From assembly GCA_903894475.1 (NCBI GenBank), contig CAITQH010000114.1:1-64000 (forward strand): 64,000 bases of DNA, in the 5' to 3' direction. Position 1 is the stretch's first letter. Each line of letters begins with the position of its first letter. The notes beneath the pieces were generated by a model. It was given only the letters and a program-made list of their open reading frames with translations. It was not told where the DNA came from and did no database searches. Of the stretch, positions 54,705 to 63,432 are shown piece by piece. Both the position numbers and the translations under genes were made by a program. This DNA is from an uncultured beta proteobacterium (GTDB lineage: Bacteria; Pseudomonadota; Gammaproteobacteria; Burkholderiales; Burkholderiaceae_C).

Positions 54705-55405
54705 TCGGTGAATGCGTCTTCCGGACTTTCTGCCGTGACCACCACCAGGTAGTCCTTCGGTCCGCGCTGTGCCACCAGCACACCGTAGTCGGTCAGACCC
54801 TTGGCAGCGGCACTCTGCGCAGCGCTGGTCCAAACCTGATCCAGGTTGCTGACGTAACTCGGCAGGTGTTTTGCAAGCAGTGCACGCCCATCGCTGCTCA
54901 GTCGCAGCAGGTGAACGTGCAGCTGGTTCTGGCTACGGTGAAGTTGTGGATTGACGACCAGAGCAAGTGCCTCCGTCTCGATGCGACTGGTCGCCACATC
55001 CCAGGCAAATTGCCAAATGCCATCGGGCCGCTTTGGATCTTCAACGCCTCGCACCGGGCTGATGGGCAGAGCCAGGCCATGCACAAAACCGGCTGGGCAA
55101 GCACACATCTTGATGTCACGAATCGCCGTGTAACGGGCGTTGAGTGCCCAGACTTCGGTGTTCTTCTTGCATTCGAGCGCGGCGCCGCAGGCCGCATCGT
55201 TTCTTGGCGCGCGACACACGCTGCAATAGTTGGCCTGCGCCGGATCGACGCAGTGGGAAACAAGGTCGAGCAGAATGTCGCTTCGGTCAAGCGCAAAGGC
55301 TGGCCATTGGAAGATACAGCCAAGCAGCACGGCAACTCCGAGCGCAAGTCGTGTTGAACGGGTGGTGGTCATGGCAGTCATCATGCCACGGAAATCGTTG
55401 ATCAC
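54689..55405 (-). CDS. CDP-diacylglycerol diphosphatase-like protein (Cdh family)
   Basis: RSQNQLHVHLLRL HxH motif and LPISPVRGVEDP resemble E. coli Cdh; signal peptide present; extra Cys motif YCSVC. Confidence 0.7.
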   Translation of the reverse strand: MINDFRGMMTAMTTTRSTRLALGVAVLLGCIFQWPAFALDRSDILLDLVSHCVDPAQANYCSVCRAPRNDAACGAALECKKNTEVWALNARYTAIRDIKMCACPAGFVHGLALPISPVRGVEDPKRPDGIWQFAWDVATSRIETEALALVVNPQLHRSQNQLHVHLLRLSSDGRALLAKHLPSYVSNLDQVWTSAAQSAAAKGLTDYGVLVAQRGPKDYLVVVTAESPEDAFTEWRCQ

Positions 55406-55432
55406 TGTGCTTGACCAACGCAGCGACAGTAT

Positions 55433-56713
55433 TTAGAAGTAACCCAGAATGTTACCAACATTAGGCACTCCCAGGCCCGTCACATCGTCGTAGCCTGGAC
55501 CCGCGACGCACAGCGCGCAAACACCACGCCCCATCCTGTTTGTGCCGCTCGTGACGTCAAAGAAACTGCTGCTTGCACTCTGGATAATCTTGGCCTGATA
55601 AATCAAGTTGTTGAAGCCGCTGTTGCCAATCACCATGGTGCTGAGCGAAGCGCCATTTTGCTGCATATGCTGCGCCATCAGAGCAACAATACCAGCCCAC
55701 TGGGGTGATCCTGCGCTGGTACCGCCAATCGCAGACCAGGCGCCGTTGACGTAAACGCCCACCGGGCTGGTCATCGTGTCGGCGTTGTAAGCCACATCCG
55801 GAATTGCGCGCTTGCCGTGATTGAGCGAAAGGATGCTTGAGTTACCGAGGTAGCCGACTTGATAACGCGGCATAACTTCAAAAATACTTGCGCCCCCGCC
55901 GCCCATCGACCACGCCACCTCACTGTTGTTTGAAGTCAAAGTCAGTGACTTGATACTGGTACCACCAACGGCCGTGACGAATGGGGATGCTGCCGGATAG
56001 ATCTGGTTGTTACCATTGTTACCGGAGTCCCCCGCCGCGGCCAGGAATACGACGCCAGGATAGCCAGCGAAGACCCCGTCAAACGACGCCGAAGTTTCTG
56101 CACTGAACTCCGCAGTACCCCAACTCATCGATACCGCGGCAACACCCGGTAGCGCAGCGGCTTTTTTCACTGCCGCGAACATGTCAGTCAGAGACGAACT
56201 TGCTGCCACCACCAGGTAAATAGTGGCCGCCGGAGCCACGGCATGCGCCCACTGCACGTCCAGCGCTATTTCACTGGCCCAGTCGTTGCTGCGTGATACT
56301 GCTCTGCCATTGCTCAGATCAATTTTCTGGAAGCAGGGGTTGACCGTATTGCACAAGGGCAAGCGGTAGAAGGCTGAAAATGTATTCAAGTCACTGGCAA
56401 TGCTGCCCGATCCAGGCGCGGTGACGACAGCAAGGACTTGCCCAGCCCCTGTCAATGCTGAAGGCATGTTGTAGTGGGTGCGAATATCGGCAGGACTGAG
56501 CGTGGTGCCAATACCCGTCCCAATCCATCTGTTGACAGCCAGGGAACGGGTCGCCATGGGCACCGAATGACTTTGCGCCCGCGCCATTGGCTCTGCAGTC
56601 ACATCGACAAGTTCGCCGCCACCGCATCCCTGCAGCAGGACAGACACGCTCGCTACCAGCAGGCAACCCGCACTGCGGCAGACAACTCTTGAGAATGCAA
56701 ATCTGGTAATCAA
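55433..56713 (-). CDS. S53 (sedolisin)-like serine peptidase, putative lipoprotein without pro-domain
   Basis: E-x3-D in SEIALDVQWAHAVAP, AAAGDSGNNG, GGTSAGSPQWAG; lipobox VLLQGC; TTG at 56713 preceded by GGAG. Confidence 0.8.
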   Translation of the reverse strand: MITRFAFSRVVCRSAGCLLVASVSVLLQGCGGGELVDVTAEPMARAQSHSVPMATRSLAVNRWIGTGIGTTLSPADIRTHYNMPSALTGAGQVLAVVTAPGSGSIASDLNTFSAFYRLPLCNTVNPCFQKIDLSNGRAVSRSNDWASEIALDVQWAHAVAPAATIYLVVAASSSLTDMFAAVKKAAALPGVAAVSMSWGTAEFSAETSASFDGVFAGYPGVVFLAAAGDSGNNGNNQIYPAASPFVTAVGGTSIKSLTLTSNNSEVAWSMGGGGASIFEVMPRYQVGYLGNSSILSLNHGKRAIPDVAYNADTMTSPVGVYVNGAWSAIGGTSAGSPQWAGIVALMAQHMQQNGASLSTMVIGNSGFNNLIYQAKIIQSASSSFFDVTSGTNRMGRGVCALCVAGPGYDDVTGLGVPNVGNILGYF

Positions 56714-56818
56714 TCTTCGCTCCAATATGAACAGAGGGTCAGGATGGCACCGTGTGAAGACTATTCCATTCTTCTTGGCAGTGTTGCAATAAATTGTCAC
56801 AGCGCGAAGGAAATTGAG

Positions 56819-56848
56819 TTGACATTGTGGGAAACTTTCCCGACAATG
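56819..56848 (+). promoter_or_regulatory. Sigma70-like promoter with inverted repeat in the spacer, upstream of the DUF6502 gene
   Basis: TTGACA (56819-56824), 17 nt, GACAAT (56842-56847); spanned by CATTGTGGGAAA-c-TTTCCCgACAATG. Confidence 0.5.
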
Positions 56849-56896
56849 GCGACCGTTGCAACTCGCCGCTCGTAGGCTGGAAAATTTGACCAAGCA

Positions 56897-57832
56897 ATGA
56901 CGAAACACAATCGACGGGCTGCCAGCTTACCTCCCCAGAAAGCGGCGGGTTTGCCCGAGCCAGCGATGGCAGCGCAGGCCATTGCCCTGGTGCTTCAACC
57001 ACTTGCACGCCTGATGATCGATCACGGTCTGCAGTTGCCATCTCTGATTGATTTGCTAAAAACGGCCTTGGTTCAGGAAGCTGTGACCGCGTATGGCCTG
57101 GCGGAAAAGGGAAGTTCTGACACACGGATTGCGCTGCTGACAGGAGTTCATCGTAAGGACGTCAGACGGCTGCGTGCACAGCCTGTTTCAACTGAGGGCG
57201 TCAGTCCGATGATGCCGGTGGCTGCATCGGTTGTGGCACGCTGGATCAGCGAGCCACGTTATTTGAATGCGGATCAAACCGCCCGAGCTCTGGCGCGCAC
57301 GCCGGGCCGTGGCAGTGAGGGCGAATTTGACTTCACGACACTGGTCGCGGAGGTCAGCCGCGACGTTGGCGCCCGGGCCGTCCTGGATGAACTCGATCGG
57401 CTCGGTGTTGTCGACCTGCGTGAAGACGGCTATGTGGCGCTCAAGTCCACGGCCTTCGTGCCGCAAGAAGGACTGCGCGAGTCCTTTCACTTTCTCGCCG
57501 CCAATGTCAGCGACCATCTGAGCGCGGCGGTGCACAACTTGAAGCCCGGTCGTCAAAGTCCGGCTCTGCTCGATCAGAGTGCCTTTTCACAGGATTTGTC
57601 GGCTGCACAGGCGCAGCAGTTGCAGCAGCAGGCGCGGCGCCTTTGGGCCAGCGCGCTGCAGCAGTTTTTGCAGACTGCAACCGTCGCTGAGGAGCGCAGT
57701 CAGAAAAGCAAAGGGGCGCGGCATCGCGTTCGCTTCGGTGTCTACTTTCACGAAGCGCTGCAGCCGTCAGCCGATGCGGGCAGTGCCGGTGGCGCAACAA
57801 CGCAAGAGATCAAGAGGAAGAAAGCATCATGA
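56897..57832 (+). CDS. DUF6502 family protein with HTH-like segment
   Basis: AMAAQAIALVLQPLARLMIDHGLQLPSLIDLLKTALVQEA...DTRIALLTGVHRKDVRRLR. Confidence 0.75.
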   Translation: MTKHNRRAASLPPQKAAGLPEPAMAAQAIALVLQPLARLMIDHGLQLPSLIDLLKTALVQEAVTAYGLAEKGSSDTRIALLTGVHRKDVRRLRAQPVSTEGVSPMMPVAASVVARWISEPRYLNADQTARALARTPGRGSEGEFDFTTLVAEVSRDVGARAVLDELDRLGVVDLREDGYVALKSTAFVPQEGLRESFHFLAANVSDHLSAAVHNLKPGRQSPALLDQSAFSQDLSAAQAQQLQQQARRLWASALQQFLQTATVAEERSQKSKGARHRVRFGVYFHEALQPSADAGSAGGATTQEIKRKKAS

Positions 57833-58995
57833 GCAAGTCTGAGAAGGCACATGCGCAACTGACACGGCGTCACTGGATGGTATTGGCGGCGTCCGCCGTG
57901 ACGGCCGGATGCGGCGGTGGTGGCACGACTGGCATCGCCGGCTTGCCCGGCACCGGTGGCACCGGCGTGTTTGCGCAGGGGGCCATTTCCGGCTTTGGCA
58001 GTGTCATCATCAATACGATCAAGTTTGACGACACGCTGGCCGCCGTGCTGATTGACGGTCAGAGCGCCACCTCGGCGGATTTGCGACTGGGTATGGTGGC
58101 GAGCGTGCAGGGCCAGCGGGGTTCTGATGCCACGCAGGGAACAGCCAACAGCATTGAAGTCTGGTCGATTGCCCAGGGCCTGGTCAGCGCCGGGCGCGCC
58201 ACGCCTGGCAGCAGCGGCCAGTTCACGCTCTCTGGCATGACCGTGCTGACCGACTTGAACACGGTATTTGAGGGCAGCAGCGCAACGCACCCCGTTCTTC
58301 CCGGTCAGCGTGTTGCGGTATGGGGTTTGCAGACCGGCACCGATGCTCGTACCTGGAGCGCAACACGAGTTGCTCTTGTATCTGCCACCGCAGTGGTCAG
58401 CACAGGTCTGGTCAGCATCGCCAACTCGCAACGCAGTGTCAACGGACTGCTGCTGAGCGGCGACGCAGCGCGTGCACTCGCTGCCGGTGACCTGGTGCGC
58501 GTTCGCGGGACTCTGTCCTCCACCGATGGCAGTCTGTCGGTACAGAGCGTCCAGTATCCTTCTGTGCCTGCGACCAGTGCGCAGCAGGGTGAGGCCGAAA
58601 TTGAAGGATGGGTGACCAGTGTGGCCACAAGTGGCCGTTTCAACCTCGGTAGTGTTGTGGTGGATGCCAGTCAGGCCGTGTTCGACCCAGCCAGCGCCCT
58701 TGTCGCTGCCGGTAGCCGCGTTGAAGTCAGTGGCGTCTGGCAATCAGGGGTGCTCAAGTCGACCAAAGTCCGAATCCAGAACGTGCAAGAAATCGAAACG
58801 GTGGAAATCAGTGGCCGCATTCAGGAGTTCACGAGCCTGGCCAACTTTGTGGTGCGGGGTCAGCCCTGCGATGCGTCCGGTCTCGGCGTGGTCAGTAACG
58901 GAAAATTGACCGACCTGAAGCTTGGCGTTGCCGTCAAACTCACAGGCACCAAAGCCGGCGATGTGTTGAAAGTGACCAAGCTCGAACTTGCCTAG
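57829..58995 (+). CDS. DUF5666 domain protein, putative Tat lipoprotein
   Basis: TRRHWMVLAASAVTAGCGGGG; repeated beta-rich units (GAISGFGSVIINTIKFDD..., IEGWVTSV...RFNLGSVVVDAS). Confidence 0.8.
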   Translation: MSKSEKAHAQLTRRHWMVLAASAVTAGCGGGGTTGIAGLPGTGGTGVFAQGAISGFGSVIINTIKFDDTLAAVLIDGQSATSADLRLGMVASVQGQRGSDATQGTANSIEVWSIAQGLVSAGRATPGSSGQFTLSGMTVLTDLNTVFEGSSATHPVLPGQRVAVWGLQTGTDARTWSATRVALVSATAVVSTGLVSIANSQRSVNGLLLSGDAARALAAGDLVRVRGTLSSTDGSLSVQSVQYPSVPATSAQQGEAEIEGWVTSVATSGRFNLGSVVVDASQAVFDPASALVAAGSRVEVSGVWQSGVLKSTKVRIQNVQEIETVEISGRIQEFTSLANFVVRGQPCDASGLGVVSNGKLTDLKLGVAVKLTGTKAGDVLKVTKLELA

Positions 58996-59005
58996 ACGCC
59001 ATCGA

Positions 59006-59635
59006 TCATTCGTGCGCCGTCACCATCAACGCAGCGAATCCGATGAAGATGCCGCCTGTCAGTCGATTGAAAGCGCGCATGACGCTCGCGCTTTGCAGGT
59101 AGGCAGACAGGCGCTTGCCGCTGAAGGCGTAAACAAAATACCAGACGATCTCAATTACCGTAAACGTCGCCAGCAGGATGCTCAACTGCGGCAAAGTGGC
59201 CGCCTGTGGTTGGATGAACTGCGGAAAAAAGGCGGCGGCAAAAAGTAGCGCCTTCGGATTGCTCGCCGCCACCAGCAAACCTTGCCGAAATAGCATCGCC
59301 GGTCTTGCTGCCAAAGTGGCTGGCTGAGGCGCGCCCTTCATGTCCTGCGCAACCGGTGAACGCCAGTTCTTGACACCCAGGTAGGCCAGGTAGGCGGCTC
59401 CGGACAAGCGCAGCGCGTCAAATATTGTCGGAAAGGTATGCAACAAAGCGCCCAAGCCGGCAGCAGAAATAGTCATCATCGTCAGCAAGGCCGTCAAGCA
59501 TCCGGCCATGGTGGCGACGGCCGCGCGCAAACCGAAACGTGCACTGTTGCTCATCACCAGCAGCATGTTTGGACCCGGTGTTGCTGCCACAAAAAAGATC
59601 ATCAGAACGAACAGCCACCACGTTTGCAGACTCAT
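59006..59635 (-). CDS. LysE/RhtB family translocator
   Basis: VAATPGPNMLLVMSNSARFGLRAAVATMAG. Confidence 0.9.
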   Translation of the reverse strand: MSLQTWWLFVLMIFFVAATPGPNMLLVMSNSARFGLRAAVATMAGCLTALLTMMTISAAGLGALLHTFPTIFDALRLSGAAYLAYLGVKNWRSPVAQDMKGAPQPATLAARPAMLFRQGLLVAASNPKALLFAAAFFPQFIQPQAATLPQLSILLATFTVIEIVWYFVYAFSGKRLSAYLQSASVMRAFNRLTGGIFIGFAALMVTAHE

Positions 59636-59670
59636 CTATTGATCTTTCCAGAATTCAAGGCACCAACTTG

Positions 59671-59747
59671 CGTCATCGCGAGGCCGCAGGCCGTGGCGAT
59701 CCATGACTTCTGACTGCATGGATCGCCACGCTACGCTCGCGATGACG
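59671..59747. repeat. REP-like intergenic palindrome
   Basis: CGTCATCGCGAGGCCGCAGGCCGTGGCGATCCATG ... CATGGATCGCCACGCTACGCTCGCGATGACG. Confidence 0.85.
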
Positions 59748-59749
59748 GT

Positions 59750-60661
59750 TCAAGCTGCGCCCCGCAAATGACCACTGAGAAAGGCGCCCAGTTCCAGGAT
59801 CGACTGGTCTGCCTCGCGCATCCTGCCGTGCAGCGTTTGCCAGACGTGCCACATGCCAGGAAACACCTTGACCTCTGCTTTGGACCCCTGCGCGTTCATG
59901 CGCTGGCTCAGCAGCAGCGAGTCATCCAGCAGTGCCTCCCGCGTGCCCACGTGAATCAACGTCGCCGGCAGATTTCGGAGTTCCGCATATTGCGGTGATA
60001 CCAGCGGATGCCGCAGCCGTGCCTCACCTGCATAGTGAAGTGCTGCAACCCTGAGGCGCTCCGTTGACGGAAAGAAGGGGTCGACAGCAGCTTTGGTGCG
60101 ATGCGTGTCATTGGTCAGAGCCAGGTCGGTCCAGGGTGACATCAGTGCCAGTGCTGCGGGTGGAGTCGCGGCCTGATCGCGCAGATGGACGGCCAGAGCC
60201 AATGCCAGACCGGCACCAGCAGAATCCCCGGAGACAGCAATCGGCACATCGGGATGAGCAGCGCTCAACGCCATGTAAGTTGCAAGTGCATCGTCAAGTG
60301 CCGCCGGGAACGGATGCTCTGGCGCCAGACGGTACGCAGGATGAAAGATGCTGTGTTTGGCGGCGCTGGCCAGTCTGGCAGCCAGCGCACGGTGCGTAAC
60401 GCACGAGCCACCGGTGTACGCGCCACCATGCAGGTACAGAACGATGCCCTGGCCCTGTGGCGCCTCAGGGCGCAGCCATTCGCCGCGACAGCCGCCAAGC
60501 TGTGCCTCCTGCACCGTAACGTCGGGCGGCATCTTGAACAAGCGCAGTGCCGCCGCCTCACGTGCCAAACGATACTGCGGCAGGGGCAGATTGAGCCGAG
60601 CGAGTTTGGCCAACTGGTACTTCACCAGGTGGTACAGCAGACGGGATTTGAATGATGGCAT
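59750..60661 (-). CDS. Alpha/beta hydrolase, HSL-like
   Basis: YLHGGAYTGGS, AVSGDSAGAGLALA. Confidence 0.9.
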   Translation of the reverse strand: MPSFKSRLLYHLVKYQLAKLARLNLPLPQYRLAREAAALRLFKMPPDVTVQEAQLGGCRGEWLRPEAPQGQGIVLYLHGGAYTGGSCVTHRALAARLASAAKHSIFHPAYRLAPEHPFPAALDDALATYMALSAAHPDVPIAVSGDSAGAGLALALAVHLRDQAATPPAALALMSPWTDLALTNDTHRTKAAVDPFFPSTERLRVAALHYAGEARLRHPLVSPQYAELRNLPATLIHVGTREALLDDSLLLSQRMNAQGSKAEVKVFPGMWHVWQTLHGRMREADQSILELGAFLSGHLRGAA

Positions 60662-61419
60662 CAGTCGCGCAAGGCCGACAGAAACTGCTGCAACTCTGCC
60701 GTCTTGGGGTGGTTGAAAATCTCGTCTGGCGACCCTGCTTCGTGGATCAGACCCTGGTGCATGAAAACGACACGGTCACTGACCTTGCGCGCAAAGGCCA
60801 TTTCGTGGGTCACAAGAATCAGCGTCATGCCCTCTCTGGCCAGCATTTCAAGCACCTGCAGCACTTCGCCTACAAGTTCCGGATCCAGCGCGGAAGTGAT
60901 CTCGTCGCACAGCAGTACAGCCGGCTCCATCGCCAGGGCGCGTGCGATGGCAACCCGCTGCTGCTGACCTCCAGAGAGCTGTTCAGGCAATCGGTCAAAC
61001 ATGCCGTCCAGACCCACGCGTGTCAGCAGCGTCTGGGCACGTGCGCGCGACTCTTCTTTGGATAAGCCCTTGACCAGCGACGGCGCCAGCATCACGTTGC
61101 GCCCCGCACCCAAATGCGGAAACAGGTTGAAGCTCTGAAAGATCATGCCTACGCGTTGCCGCAACTCGCGCATTGCGGCGCGGTCAGCGTGCTTGAGCGG
61201 CTGTCCATCGATACTCAAGCTGCCTTTCTCAAATGTTTCGAGTCCGTTGATGCAACGCAACAGCGTGCTCTTGCCAGAGCCACTCTTGCCAATGATGCAG
61301 ACAACTTCTTTTCGCTGTACCTGAAGATCGATGCCTTTGAGGACCTCGGTGGGGCCAAAACTCTTGTGCAGCCCGCGGATGTCGACCAGGGCAAAGGCAG
61401 CAGGGTTTGAGTCAATCAT
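60661..61419 (-). CDS. Amino-acid ABC transporter ATP-binding protein
   Basis: IGKSGSGKSTLLRCINGLE, LSGGQQQRVAIARALAMEP. Confidence 0.93.
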   Translation of the reverse strand: MIDSNPAAFALVDIRGLHKSFGPTEVLKGIDLQVQRKEVVCIIGKSGSGKSTLLRCINGLETFEKGSLSIDGQPLKHADRAAMRELRQRVGMIFQSFNLFPHLGAGRNVMLAPSLVKGLSKEESRARAQTLLTRVGLDGMFDRLPEQLSGGQQQRVAIARALAMEPAVLLCDEITSALDPELVGEVLQVLEMLAREGMTLILVTHEMAFARKVSDRVVFMHQGLIHEAGSPDEIFNHPKTAELQQFLSALRD

Positions 61420-61423
61420 GTGT

Positions 61424-62068
61424 TCAGGCCAGACGGCGGGTTTCGAGATGCTGGCTCCAGCGCGAGAGCGGATAGCACAGGGCAAAGTACAGAAGACCCA
61501 CAAAGGTGTAGGCAAGAAAGGGTTGATACGTGGCGTTGGAGATCATCTGGCCAGCCTTGGTCAGTTCAACAAAGCCGATCACCGAAGCCAGCGCTGTGCC
61601 CTTGACGATCTGCACCATGAATCCGACGGTCGGCGCAATCGCCACCCGCAGGGCTTGCGGCAGGATCACGTGACGCATCTGCTGTGGAAAGTCCAGCGCC
61701 AGACTGGCCGAGGCCTCCCACTGTCCGCGCGGGACCGAGTTGACGCAGCCACGCCAGATTTCGGTCAGGTAGGCGCTCGCATAAAGCGTCAGACAGATCG
61801 CCGCCGATACCAGTGGCGAAGTGTCCATGCCCAGCAGAGCCAGACCAAAGTACACCAGAAACAACTGCATCAGCAATGGCGTGCCCTGGAACACCTGCAC
61901 ATACCAGCTAACCACCACACCGACGCCGCGCAACTGCGCAAAACGCAGCAACAGCAGCGCCATGCCGACCAGTCCACCGCCAACAAAAGCAATAAGCGAG
62001 AGCGCGACTGTCCAGCGCATGGCGCCCAGAAGAAACGTCAGAATATCCCAGAGCGAAAACTGAACCAT
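61424..62068 (-). CDS. Amino-acid ABC transporter permease
   Basis: SWYVQVFQGTPLLMQLFLVYFGLALLG; GFVELTKAGQ. Confidence 0.92.
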   Translation of the reverse strand: MVQFSLWDILTFLLGAMRWTVALSLIAFVGGGLVGMALLLLRFAQLRGVGVVVSWYVQVFQGTPLLMQLFLVYFGLALLGMDTSPLVSAAICLTLYASAYLTEIWRGCVNSVPRGQWEASASLALDFPQQMRHVILPQALRVAIAPTVGFMVQIVKGTALASVIGFVELTKAGQMISNATYQPFLAYTFVGLLYFALCYPLSRWSQHLETRRLA

Positions 62069-62081
62069 GAAATCCTGCGCT

Positions 62082-62744
62082 TCAGCGGCTGAAAAAGATA
62101 AAACGCGGCCCGACCCAGTTCAGCAACTGGCGCAGCGCGATGGCAAGTGCCAGATAGGCTGCTGTCACCACGATGTACGACTCGAAACTGCGAAACGTGC
62201 GGCTTGAAATCAGATTGGCCGCTTGCGACATCTCTTCAGCCGAGATTTGACCGCACACTGCCGAGCCCAGCATGACGATGATGATCTGACTCACCAGCGC
62301 CGGCCAGATGCGCTGCAGTGCCGGCGGCAGCACCACGCGTGAAAACACCTGCCACGGCGTCAGTGCCAGACTCAAGGCCGCTTCCAGTTGGCCTTTGGGC
62401 GTGGCTTGCAGACCCGCACGCACAATTTCGCAGGCGTAAGCACCCAGGTTAAGCACCATGGCAAGGACGCAAGCCAACTCGACCGAGAGTCGCACGCCCA
62501 GCGATGGCAGACCAAAGAAGATAAAGAAGAGTTGGATGATGAATGGTGTGTTGCGCACCAGTTCAACATAGCTGCCCACCAGCCATTTCAAGATCGCGTT
62601 GCCATGCAGGCGCGCCCAGGCACAGGCCGTGCCGAGCAGCGCGCCCAGCACGGCAGAAGCCGCCGTCAGCGCCACGGTCAGGACCAAGCCATGCAGCAGC
62701 ATGGGCCACTGTGCCAGCACCACGGCAAAATTGAACTCGATCAC
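62082..62744 (-). CDS. Amino-acid ABC transporter permease
   Basis: SYVELVRNTPFIIQLFFIFFGLPSLG; ISAEEMSQAANLISSRTF. Confidence 0.92.
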   Translation of the reverse strand: MIEFNFAVVLAQWPMLLHGLVLTVALTAASAVLGALLGTACAWARLHGNAILKWLVGSYVELVRNTPFIIQLFFIFFGLPSLGVRLSVELACVLAMVLNLGAYACEIVRAGLQATPKGQLEAALSLALTPWQVFSRVVLPPALQRIWPALVSQIIIVMLGSAVCGQISAEEMSQAANLISSRTFRSFESYIVVTAAYLALAIALRQLLNWVGPRFIFFSR

Positions 62745-62771
62745 GGCAAACCCGTTTTGCGATGTCGGTAC

Positions 62772-63354
62772 TTAATCAGGCAACGCACCCGTGCCGCGGC
62801 CAAGAAACTTTTGCGAATACTGTTCCAGCGTGCCGTCGGCCTTGGCAACGCGAAGAATTTCGTTCACCTTGTTGAGCAGGGCGGTGTCACCCTTGCGCAC
62901 GCCAATGAAGTTGGGCGAGTCCTTCAGCAGCAGCTTGTATTCCGCCTGCACCTGGGGGTTCTTCTGAATGGCAGCAGCGGCCACGGCAGCGCCAGTGGCC
63001 AGCAGTTGGGTCTGCTGCGAGATAAACGCTGCTACCGTCGTGGAATCGTCTTCAAAACGCATGGTCTTGAGTGTCGGTGGCGCCATCTGCTGCAATATAT
63101 CGTCCTGAATCGTGCCGCGCGTTACCGCAATGGTCTTGCCGGCCAGATCTGCAAAGCTCTTGATCGTCCACGCCGGTGAGTTTGAAGTCCGGACCCATGT
63201 AACCGTAAGGCGGAAAGTCGGAGGCAACGCCTAACGCAATAGATTTTTTGGCCAGAATGGATGTTAACGAGTCATCAGCCCGAGCCGGTGTAGCGCAGAC
63301 CAGCAGTGCGCCGGCAAACAGGCCAGCCAGTGTGGAGAGTACTTTGAATTTCAT
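62772..63354 (-). pseudogene. Amino-acid ABC transporter substrate-binding protein with internal deletion and frameshift
   Basis: N-terminal half MKFKVLSTLAGLF...FPPYGYMGPDFKLTGVD and C-terminal half IKSFADLAGKTIAVTRGTIQDD... lie in different frames with the intervening domain missing. Confidence 0.85.
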
Positions 63355-63432
63355 GAAAGTTCCTGTAATGAGTAATGCGACACACTTTCCCTCGCAAGAT
63401 GTGTGCCGCCGATATTGTCGGGTGCCGCTTGG

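Noticed and set aside
57748-58743. 331-aa minus-strand ORF antisense to DUF5666/DUF6502
   Set aside because: Shadow ORF; the sense strand has signal peptide and repeats.
61331-63179. Plus-strand ORFs of 253 and 263 aa over the ABC transporter genes
   Set aside because: Antisense to clear permease, ATPase and binding-protein sequence; Gln/Arg/His-rich composition typical of shadow frames.
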